From: Planctomycetia bacterium
GTDB lineage: Bacteria; Planctomycetota; Planctomycetia; Pirellulales; S012-138
Length of the DNA stretch: 47,704 nucleotides
NCBI GenBank assembly: GCA_016177915.1
Contig: JACOUI010000146.1
Location: 1 to 47,704, forward strand
Direction of reading: 5' to 3'
Positions within the stretch are counted from its first letter, which is position 1; every line of letters begins with the position of its first letter. The notes under the pieces were generated by a model that made no database searches, had not been told where the DNA came from, and worked only from the letters and a program-made list of their open reading frames with translations. The position numbers were made by a program, and so were the translations under genes. Positions 41,648 to 47,704 of the stretch are shown piece after piece.

Positions 41648-42070
41648 ATGACACACAGTTTGCCAGCCCGGCTTTGGGTTCTGGCCGCTTCCGGCGGACT
41701 GGCTGTGCTCTTCTGCTTTTCGGCGGCCCCTGCCAAGGCGTCGTGCATCCCGGACGAGCTTGTGTTTGGCGACGCGGCGCGCGTCGGCGATCACCACGGT
41801 CCCGCTTTGCCCTGCCACGGACTGCCGTGCGACGAGAATCACAGGCAGGGAAAACCCTGTCCCGGCGGCCGCTGCCAGGGCGAAAACCCTCGCACTCCGG
41901 CCCCGCCGGCGCCCGCGCCGATCCCGTCCGATCCGCGTCTGGCGCTGTCTATTTCCACGGTCGATCTGACCGACGGCATTGCGCCGTCAGGCCGCGGGCC
42001 TTTTGAGCCGCTCGCTGCTCATCGGGTCGATCGGCCGAGCGACATCTTTCATCCGCCGCGTCATTCTTGA
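41648..42070 (+). CDS. small secreted Cys/His-rich protein
   Basis: 140 residues from an ATG starting MTHSLPARLWVLAASGGLAV. A signal peptide (about 1-33, ending AAPAKASC) is followed by a cysteine and histidine-rich stretch, GDHHGPALPCHGLPC and DENHRQGKPCPGGRC, with five cysteines and several histidines within about 35 residues. A proline-rich linker (RTPAPPAPAPIPSDP) and a polar tail follow. The metal-binding look is an inference; disulfide bonds are equally possible. A longer frame upstream is open but has no coding character. It is divergent from DUF1501 at 41389 across 258 bases. Family not recognised. Confidence 0.65.
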   Translation: MTHSLPARLWVLAASGGLAVLFCFSAAPAKASCIPDELVFGDAARVGDHHGPALPCHGLPCDENHRQGKPCPGGRCQGENPRTPAPPAPAPIPSDPRLALSISTVDLTDGIAPSGRGPFEPLAAHRVDRPSDIFHPPRHS

Positions 42071-42377
42071 CGCCGCTGCGGCTGGTACCTGGCGCTAGGT
42101 TGCGCTTTCCGGGCGTAAACGTCATCGCGCCCTTCGCTCCGCGCCGCCTGCGTTGCGTTTCACGTAGCGTCCCGTCCTCGATCGCTCCGCGGACCCGTGG
42201 GTCGTGCCTCGTGCCGTAGCGCACTCATCGCATTGGTGATCCGGCGATCACGCGAAGGCAAGCCCGCGTCCATTCGGACGGCCCCGACGGACGGTCAAGC
42301 CGCCCCATCGGGCGCTGATTTTTAATCGCTGCCTCGGATTTTCAGTTTCCGTCCTCATGCTTTCCGGAGTCCCCGTC
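42071..42377. other. intergenic region, no gene found
   Basis: About 307 bases lie between the Cys/His-rich gene and the pseudopilin. Only short unconvincing frames are present. It holds an A/T-richer run, TGATTTTTAATCG at 42310-42326, that could carry a promoter, but no -35/-10 pair stands out. Confidence 0.4.
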
Positions 42378-43343
42378 ATGACACGCCCTCGCAACGGGTT
42401 CACCCTGGTCGAGCTGCTGGTGGTCATCGCCATCATCGGCATTCTGATCGGCTTGCTGTTGCCGGCCGTGCAGGCCGCTCGCGAGGCCGGCCGCCGCATC
42501 TCCTGCGCGAACAACCTGCACCAGATCGGCGTCGCGCTCGCGCACTACGGGACCGCGAAAGAGGCCCTGCCGGCCGCCGGTGGCGGTCCCCTTTGGGGCC
42601 CGCCGCCCCAGCGCCGCTATTCGGCCCTGAGCGCGCTCTTGGTTTACATGGAGCAAGACAACATCCACCAGAAGATCAATTTCACCCTGGCCCCGGACAA
42701 CCCGGCCAACGCGCCGGCCGTGGCGTACCGCGTCCCGACGTTGCTTTGCCCGTCGGACCCCGGCACCGTCCCGCCGCCGACCTGGGGCGGGAACAACTAC
42801 GTGGCCAATTACGGCAGCGACATCCGCTGGGGCATGGATCGCCAGGGCGCCAGCGGCGTCTTCTGGTTCCTGGCGACGCCGGGGACCGACGGCGCGTTTT
42901 TCGCCGAGATCAAGGACGGCACGAGCTACACCGCCGCCTTCAGCGAGCGGATCAAGGGCGACTGGAGCAACGCCATCGTCACGGTCTGGTCCGACCTTTT
43001 CAATCCCAAGGGCGTGACGCCGACCACGCGCGACCAGGCCTTGAACTTCTGCCTGGCCATCGATCCCAACGACCTCAGCAACCAGTGGCGCTCCGATTTC
43101 GGCGGCTACTGGCTCACGGGCTGGCACATGACCATGTACAACCACGCCTCCCCGCCCAACAGCCGCGCTTGCGCCTATCCGCAGAACGGGACGATGACCA
43201 TGCCCGCCAGCAGCGGGCACCCCGTGGGAGTGAACGTCTTGCTGTGCGACGGCTCCGTCCGCTTCGTGAAAAACACGGTCGACATTGCGACCTGGCGCGC
43301 GATCGGCACGCGTCAGGGCAAGGAGACGGTCGGCGACTTCTAA
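42378..43343 (+). CDS. DUF1559 pseudopilin-like protein
   Basis: 321 residues from the ATG at 42378, chosen because GGAG lies 8 bases upstream and [20 protein letters not shown] gives a canonical prepilin leader. The ATG at 42357 is also in frame. Prepilin peptidase should cut after the Gly in [10 protein letters not shown] and methylate the Phe. The helix is followed by [20 protein letters not shown] and the DUF1559 body. The body ends with a [18 protein letters not shown] box. These proteins are exported and form a very large planctomycete family of unknown role. A small lipoprotein gene follows after 21 bases. Confidence 0.95.
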   Translation: MTRPRNGFTLVELLVVIAIIGILIGLLLPAVQAAREAGRRISCANNLHQIGVALAHYGTAKEALPAAGGGPLWGPPPQRRYSALSALLVYMEQDNIHQKINFTLAPDNPANAPAVAYRVPTLLCPSDPGTVPPPTWGGNNYVANYGSDIRWGMDRQGASGVFWFLATPGTDGAFFAEIKDGTSYTAAFSERIKGDWSNAIVTVWSDLFNPKGVTPTTRDQALNFCLAIDPNDLSNQWRSDFGGYWLTGWHMTMYNHASPPNSRACAYPQNGTMTMPASSGHPVGVNVLLCDGSVRFVKNTVDIATWRAIGTRQGKETVGDF

Positions 43344-43364
43344 CGATTCAAGACAAGGACCTCG

Positions 43365-43751
43365 ATGGACATGCGACTTCTCGTGCGGCGCGCGTGGCCG
43401 CTGCTTTTGTTGGCGACCGCGGTCTTGGGTTGCGGGCAGGAGCTGCCGCCGGCGGCCGATGCGAACATGGCCCGGCAGGCGCTGGGCACGGCCCTGGAGG
43501 CCTGGAAATCCGGCCAGCCGGGCGATTCCTTGAAAAAGGCGTCGCCGCCGGTCTATTTCACCGACAAGGACTGGCAGGCCGGCAAGCGCCTGACCGCCTT
43601 CGAGGTGAAAGAGAACAGCGAGCACTTCGGACTGCAGGTGCGCTGCTTCGTCGCCCTTTCGCTCGACGACAACGGGCAGGCCGTCCAGAAAGACGTGAAG
43701 TACCTGATCGACACCCAGCCGACGATCGTGATCGTCCGCGACGATTTTTGA
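43365..43751 (+). CDS. small lipoprotein paired with DUF1559
   Basis: 128 residues starting MDMRLLVRRAWPLLLLATAV, with lipobox VLGC at Cys23. So it is exported and lipid-anchored. The rest is a small alpha/beta domain with MARQALGTALEAWKSGQPGD, FTDKDWQAGKRLTAFEVKEN and KDVKYLIDTQPTIVIVRDDF. It starts 21 bases after the DUF1559 gene and is surely cotranscribed. I recall this pair from other planctomycete genomes. Function unknown; a partner or scaffold of the pseudopilin is likely. Confidence 0.88.
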   Translation: MDMRLLVRRAWPLLLLATAVLGCGQELPPAADANMARQALGTALEAWKSGQPGDSLKKASPPVYFTDKDWQAGKRLTAFEVKENSEHFGLQVRCFVALSLDDNGQAVQKDVKYLIDTQPTIVIVRDDF

Positions 43752-44025
43752 ACCGGCGCGGGAGCGAATAACAATCGTAAACCTTGACGGTTGCGCCGTG
43801 TGCGCCGCTCTGCGGTGCGCACGTCCGACTGCGCGGCCACGATCGGTCCGAATCCTACCTTCGACATGCGCGGCAAATTCGGCCCGCGGTTGATAGCGCC
43901 CGCCCGCCGCACGCCGCCGCCCTCTCGCGGCGCGCTCGGGTCGCTGCCGAGTTTCCAGAGAGAGCCCTTACAGCAACTCCCTTTCGAGGCCCTTGGAACG
44001 ACCCATTGGCCCGGGGCAGGCAGCC

Positions 44026-45618
44026 ATGGTCCGTGCGGAACGAAAGCGCGTGGTCCTCGATCGTACATGGCGGTTGTTGTTCGTCGTGGCCGGCGCGGCT
44101 TTGGCGGCTTCGGCGGCTCTGCCCGCTACGGCGCCGGCGGCCGATGCGGATCAAGCTCCGTCGCTGGTGGAGACGAGCGTTGTCGGCGCGGCCGAGGCGG
44201 AAACGACGTCGGGCAGCTCAGAGGCCGCCGCTACGTCGCAAAAACCGGTCCCGGCCAAACCGCCCCCCTCCCCCTGGAAGGGCGTCTTCTACGACAACGA
44301 CTTCAGCCTCGTCTTCGATCCCGAACACACACCCGTCTGGGGCGAGAGCTTCAAGGAGCTAGGCATTGGGGAAGCGTGTCTCTTCACGTTCTCCGTCGGC
44401 GGTGAGCTGCGCTGCCGCTTCATGGACGACACGAATCGCTTCCGGCCCGAATACCCCGCCCACAACGACTACGACCTTTGGCGCTGGCGAAACTACCTCG
44501 ACCTAGCGTACGACGACCAGGCGCGGCTCTACGTCGAGCTGATCGACGCCTCGGCGTTCCACGAGGAACTGCCGCCGCTGGCCGTCGACGTCGACCGCTG
44601 GGACCTTCTGAACGCCTTTGTCGATCTCAACGTCGCCGACGTGCTGGGGCAGGACGTTTGGTTCCGCTTCGGGCGGCAGGAGCTGCTCTACGGCGCCGAG
44701 CGGCTCATCTCGCCGCCCGACTGGACCAATACGCGTCGCACGTTCGAGGGCTTCAAGGCGTTTACGCGCGGCCCGGCCTGGGACGTCGACGCCTTCGCCG
44801 TCCGCCCGGTCGTCGTCTTTCCCGAAAGCTTCGACCAGGGCGACGCCAGCCGCACGTTCAGCGGCGTCTACGCCGTCTACCACGAGCAAAAGGACGCCAC
44901 ACTGGACGTCTATTGGCTCTGGGACCGCGAGCAGCTTCCCCTGGCCAACCGAGCCGACGGCAGCCGGCACACCGTCGGGAGCCGCCTCCTGCGAAGGCTG
45001 CCCGTGCGGTGCGGCTGCGGCGACGACGCCAAGGTCGTGCGCCTCTGGGAACTTGAGCTTGAAGGGGCCTATCAGTTCGGCCACGACAATGGCGAGACCG
45101 TCCGGGCGGGGTTTCTGACGGCCGGCGTCGGCCACACTTGGAGCGCTCGCCCCTGGCAACCCAACCTGTGGTGTTACTTCGACTGGGCCTCCGGCGACCG
45201 CCAGCCCGGCGACGGCCAGACCAACACCTTCAACCAGCTCTTTCCGCTCACCCACAAGTACCTGGGCTATTTCGACGGCGTCAGCCGGCAGAACATCATC
45301 GACTACAACATCCGCGCCACGGTCAAACCGCACAAAAAGCTCACCCTCCTGGCCTGGATGCACTTCTTCGAGCTGGCGGACCCCGACGACGCGTTTTACA
45401 ACGTCGCGGGCGCGCCCTTCGCCCGCAACGCCGCGGGCAACCGCTTCACGGACGTCGGCCAGGAGCTGGACCTGACCCTTCTTTGGTCGGCAAACAGCAA
45501 CATCGACGTGCTGGTCGGCGCATCGTGGTTCTGGAACGGCGACATGCTCGTCAACGCCGTCGAATCGCGGACGGAAGACGGGCGCGTCTTCTACGCCCAG
45601 ACCGTCCTGCGCTACTGA
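44026..45618 (+). CDS. alginate export family outer-membrane beta-barrel protein
   Basis: 530 residues from the ATG at 44026 (MVRAERKRVVLDRTWRLLFV). A signal peptide ends near ATAPAADA. The mature chain has alternating aromatic strands typical of a porin-like barrel, with the alginate_exp-type core VWFRFGRQELLYGAERLISP and DWTNTRRTFEGFKAFTRGPA and a terminal strand ending FYAQTVLRY, with an aromatic final residue. It should form an 18-stranded channel in the outer membrane for an anionic solute or polysaccharide. The substrate is not established. The 274 bases before it hold no gene. An earlier ATG-less extension to 43993 (TTG) is not supported. Confidence 0.88.
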   Translation: MVRAERKRVVLDRTWRLLFVVAGAALAASAALPATAPAADADQAPSLVETSVVGAAEAETTSGSSEAAATSQKPVPAKPPPSPWKGVFYDNDFSLVFDPEHTPVWGESFKELGIGEACLFTFSVGGELRCRFMDDTNRFRPEYPAHNDYDLWRWRNYLDLAYDDQARLYVELIDASAFHEELPPLAVDVDRWDLLNAFVDLNVADVLGQDVWFRFGRQELLYGAERLISPPDWTNTRRTFEGFKAFTRGPAWDVDAFAVRPVVVFPESFDQGDASRTFSGVYAVYHEQKDATLDVYWLWDREQLPLANRADGSRHTVGSRLLRRLPVRCGCGDDAKVVRLWELELEGAYQFGHDNGETVRAGFLTAGVGHTWSARPWQPNLWCYFDWASGDRQPGDGQTNTFNQLFPLTHKYLGYFDGVSRQNIIDYNIRATVKPHKKLTLLAWMHFFELADPDDAFYNVAGAPFARNAAGNRFTDVGQELDLTLLWSANSNIDVLVGASWFWNGDMLVNAVESRTEDGRVFYAQTVLRY

Positions 45619-45634
45619 GCCGATCCAAAGCGCT

Positions 45635-45686
45635 GCGTCACCGCGCGGCTTGCCCGCGTGGAACGAATGTTTGTGTCCCAGCACGC
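45635..45686 (+). repeat. single CACCACGCGG-family hairpin copy
   Basis: The copy reads GCGTCACCGCGCGGCTTGCC, continuing CGCGTGGAACGAATGTTTG, and ends with CCCAGCA. It matches the left end of the 37473-37590 element at most positions. It lies just after the stop of the beta-barrel gene. Confidence 0.7.
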
Positions 45687-45744
45687 AACCCTCGCCAAGC
45701 GGTATTTCGCCCTGCGCCAAGCGGTCCCGCTGCCTCGAGTCGGG

Positions 45745-45773
45745 TTGTCGCTGCCGGCCGGGAGACATACAGT
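45745..45773 (+). promoter_or_regulatory. putative promoter of sufU-sufS
   Basis: TTGTCG, a 17-base spacer and TACAGT end 44 bases upstream of the sufU start. It is the best sigma-70-like match in the gap. Confidence 0.45.
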
Positions 45774-45816
45774 TAAGGGGACAGATCGCCGCACTCCTTG
45801 ACGCTGCCGGTTCGCC

Positions 45817-46272
45817 ATGGCCTCCGCCGAAGACGACGTCTACCAGGAGCACGTGCTGGACCACTACGAGTCGCCGTACCACCGCGGCCGTTGTGGCGGG
45901 GCGACCCATGCGCACGAGGACGACAACCCGATGTGCGGCGACCGCGTCCACGTCGACCTGCGCATCGAAAACGGGCGCGTGAGGGAGGCCTGGTTCGACG
46001 GCGAAGGCTGCTGCATCAGCCAGGCCGCGGCGTCGATGCTCATGCAAAAAATCGAGGGGCAGTCCGTCGACGACGTGCGCCGCTTCTCGGCCGAGGAGAT
46101 GCTGAGGCTCTTCGGCCCGCGGCTGACGCCCAACCGCCAGAAGTGTTGCCTTCTGGGCTGGTGCGTCGTACAGGCGGCCTTGTTTTCGCCGCGGGGCGGT
46201 AACGGCGCGTCCGAACGGGCGGCCGATGCAAGGCCGTCCGGTGATGATTCGGCGAAGGGAGACTCGACATGA
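45817..46272 (+). CDS. sufU: SufU/IscU-type iron-sulfur scaffold or sulfur-transfer protein
   Basis: 151 residues. The three conserved Cys sites are visible: C40 in NPMCGD, C65 in DGEGCCIS and C110/111 in RQKCCLLGW. These bind zinc or an Fe-S cluster. In SUF systems SufU takes persulfide sulfur from SufS. Its stop overlaps the sufS start (ATGA), so the two are translated together. It carries an unusual C-terminal tail of about 25 residues (GGNGASERAADARPSGDDSA) that most SufU proteins lack. No sufBCD genes are in the window, so the rest of the system must lie elsewhere. Confidence 0.93.
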   Translation: MASAEDDVYQEHVLDHYESPYHRGRCGGATHAHEDDNPMCGDRVHVDLRIENGRVREAWFDGEGCCISQAAASMLMQKIEGQSVDDVRRFSAEEMLRLFGPRLTPNRQKCCLLGWCVVQAALFSPRGGNGASERAADARPSGDDSAKGDST

Positions 46273-47567
46273 ACACGCCGCCGCTGGCCACGAAAAGCGC
46301 AGCGGGGCAACCCGCCGTGGACCTCGACGTCGCCGCCCTCCGCGCCGATTTCCCCATCCTCGGCTCCAAGGTCCACGGCGGCCTGCCGCTCGTCTACTTC
46401 GACAACGCGGCCACGACACAGGCCCCCCGGCCGGTCATCCAGAGCATCGTCGATACCTGCGAGCGCCACTACGCCAACGTCCACCGCGGCATCCACACCT
46501 TAAGCGAGCAAAGCACCGAGCTATACGAGAACGTCCGCCAGAAAATCCGCGAGTTGATCGGCGCGCCGGCCGTTGAGCAGGTGATCTTCACCACCGGCAC
46601 GACGGCGAGCATCAACCTCGTCGCCCGGAGCTGGGGTGACGCCAACGTCCGCGCCGGGGACGAAATCCTGCTCACGGAAATGGAGCATCACGCCAACATC
46701 GTCCCCTGGCAGCAGCTTGCCGCCCGGACCGGCGCCGTCCTGCGCTACATCCCCATCACCGACGACGGCCGGCTGCAGCTCGAAACGCTGCCTCGCCTGC
46801 TCTCGCTGCGCACGCGTCTCGTCGCGTTCACGGCCGTCTCCAACGTCCTGGGGACCATCAATCCCGTGCGAGAAATCGTGCGGGCGGCGCACGGCGCGGG
46901 CGCATTGGCGCTCGTCGATGCGGCCCAGTGCGTTCCCCACCAATCGATCGACGTGCAGGTCTGGGACTGCGACTTTTTGGCGTTCAGTGGGCACAAGATG
47001 CTCGGCCCTTCCGGCGTGGGCGTGCTCTACGGCCGCCGCGAGCTATTGGAAGCCATGCCGCCGTTTTTGGGCGGGGGCTCGATGATCCGCCGCGTGACGC
47101 TCGAGGGCTTTGAGCCGGCCGACCTGCCCGCCAAGTTCGAAGCCGGCACGCCGCCCATCGTGGGCGTCATTGGCCTGGGCGTGGCGATCGATTACCTGAA
47201 TCGCGTCGGCTTCGAGGCGATCAATCGGCACGAGGAAAAGCTCGCCGTTCGGGCGCACGAAATCCTCTCGTCCATCCCCGGGGTGCGGATTCTCGGTCCG
47301 GCCCCGCCCCGCACGGCCGGGATCGTGAGCTTCGTCCTGGAGGGCATTCACGCCCACGACGTCGCCCACAGGCTTGATCGCCAGGGGATCGCCGTCCGCG
47401 CCGGGCACCACTGCGCGATGCCGCTGCACAAGCGCCTCGGCGTCGCGGCGAGCACGCGGGCCAGCTTTTACCTGTACAATACCGCTGAGGAAGTGGAATT
47501 CCTGGGCAAGGCCGTGCAGGAAGTGCAGCGGTTCTTCCGCCGCGGCCGGCCGCACGCTCGAGCCTAG
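46269..47567 (+). CDS. sufS: SufS-type cysteine desulfurase
   Basis: 432 residues. This PLP enzyme takes sulfur from L-cysteine to give alanine and a persulfide for Fe-S cluster building. The signs are the start FDNAATTQAPRPVIQSI, ANVHRGIHTLSEQST, PLP Lys243 in SGHKMLGPSG and the persulfide Cys382 in RAGHHCAMPLH. The group II (SufS) type is supported by RASFYLYNT. The ATGA overlap with sufU gives tight coupling. The TAG stop at 47565-47567 lies exactly at the border of an IS630-like sequence, so the gene end may be an insertion product. Confidence 0.96.
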   Translation: MNTPPLATKSAAGQPAVDLDVAALRADFPILGSKVHGGLPLVYFDNAATTQAPRPVIQSIVDTCERHYANVHRGIHTLSEQSTELYENVRQKIRELIGAPAVEQVIFTTGTTASINLVARSWGDANVRAGDEILLTEMEHHANIVPWQQLAARTGAVLRYIPITDDGRLQLETLPRLLSLRTRLVAFTAVSNVLGTINPVREIVRAAHGAGALALVDAAQCVPHQSIDVQVWDCDFLAFSGHKMLGPSGVGVLYGRRELLEAMPPFLGGGSMIRRVTLEGFEPADLPAKFEAGTPPIVGVIGLGVAIDYLNRVGFEAINRHEEKLAVRAHEILSSIPGVRILGPAPPRTAGIVSFVLEGIHAHDVAHRLDRQGIAVRAGHHCAMPLHKRLGVAASTRASFYLYNTAEEVEFLGKAVQEVQRFFRRGRPHARA

Positions 47568-47704
47568 TGGTCTGTCCACCGGAATCTGTCGAGTGCTAGC
47601 ATAATGCCTCCTCATTTAATCAAGGAGGCTGATGATGAACTACAACGCCAAGTACGTTGTGCGGTTGACGGAGCAGGAACGGCATGAGTTGCAAGGGGTC
47701 GTAC
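47565..47704 (+). mobile_element. IS630-like element, left end, cut by the window edge
   Basis: From TA at 47565-47566 onward the sequence changes to a spacer beginning GTGGTCTGTCCACCGG, followed by a transposase start. IS630-group elements insert at TA. The right end is outside the window. The element's left boundary is inferred from that TA preference and from the position of the transposase. Confidence 0.6.
47635..47704 (+). CDS. IS630-family transposase, N-terminal part
   Basis: AAGGAGG six bases upstream supports the ATG at 47635. The visible protein is MNYNAKYVVRLTEQERHELQ, then GVV, before the window ends. It matches the typical N-terminus of IS630-family transposases (KYxVRLTxxERxxLxxxV), which begin a helix-turn-helix domain. 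The catalytic DDE part lies outside. Confidence 0.75.
   Translation, partial: MNYNAKYVVRLTEQERHELQGVV

Noticed and set aside
44503-46419. A 638-codon minus-strand open frame
   Set aside because: It is antisense to the beta-barrel, sufU and sufS genes, which all have clear family motifs.

Overview
The window looks like a piece of a high-GC Planctomycetota chromosome, probably Pirellulales-like. The evidence is the mix of families typical of that phylum: repeated DUF1501 and DUF1549/DUF1553 (planctomycete cytochrome c) genes, a DUF1559 pseudopilin with a small lipoprotein behind it, sulfatases, a PknB-type kinase with a membrane tail, PQQ-like and PD40 propellers, and many hairpin repeats between genes. 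No rRNA, tRNA, CRISPR array or phage module is visible.

Layout. 1-600: a GC palindrome and a decayed sulfatase. 620-5422: a DUF1549/1553 and DUF1501 pair. 5443-8818: a SpoU methyltransferase, two small membrane proteins, two small unknown proteins and a retropepsin-like protease. 9033-11043: pyrB and a DUF58 protein. 11127-13600: a DUF4349 lipoprotein and a NYN-LOTUS protein. 13861-16235: a two-gene amino-acid ABC importer. 16253-20471: a PQQ-like lipoprotein with a broken reading frame near its end, a small conserved protein and a transmembrane Ser/Thr kinase. 20692-20925: a short gene hidden by an in-frame TGA, which I read as a SelW/Rdx selenoprotein. 21153-22505: a dicarboxylate or glutamate symporter. 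22514-32389 is all on the minus strand: a disulfide reductase, a sulfatase, a molybdopterin-pentapeptide fusion, a membrane protein, DUF1501, a small protein, DUF1549/1553 and another DUF1501. 32731-37458: a DUF1549/1553 protein with an Ig-like domain, then a PPC-domain protein. 37912-41389: two small membrane proteins and a DUF1501/PD40 pair with overlapping ends. 41648-45618: secreted and surface proteins (Cys/His-rich protein, pseudopilin, lipoprotein, beta-barrel). 45817-47567: sufU-sufS. 47565-47704: the left end of an IS630-like element.

The two strongest non-routine signals are these. (1) The SelW-like gene carries a CxxU motif with a perfect SECIS-like hairpin just after the UGA. (2) The repeat landscape is unusually ordered. 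Tandem heptanucleotide arrays of several unrelated units sit at gene starts, and several hairpin families sit at gene ends, where they often supply or touch the stop codon.

The four DUF1501 and three DUF1549/1553 genes appear to form export and surface modules of a kind common in this phylum and largely uncharacterised. All functional statements come from reading motifs by eye; no database search was possible.
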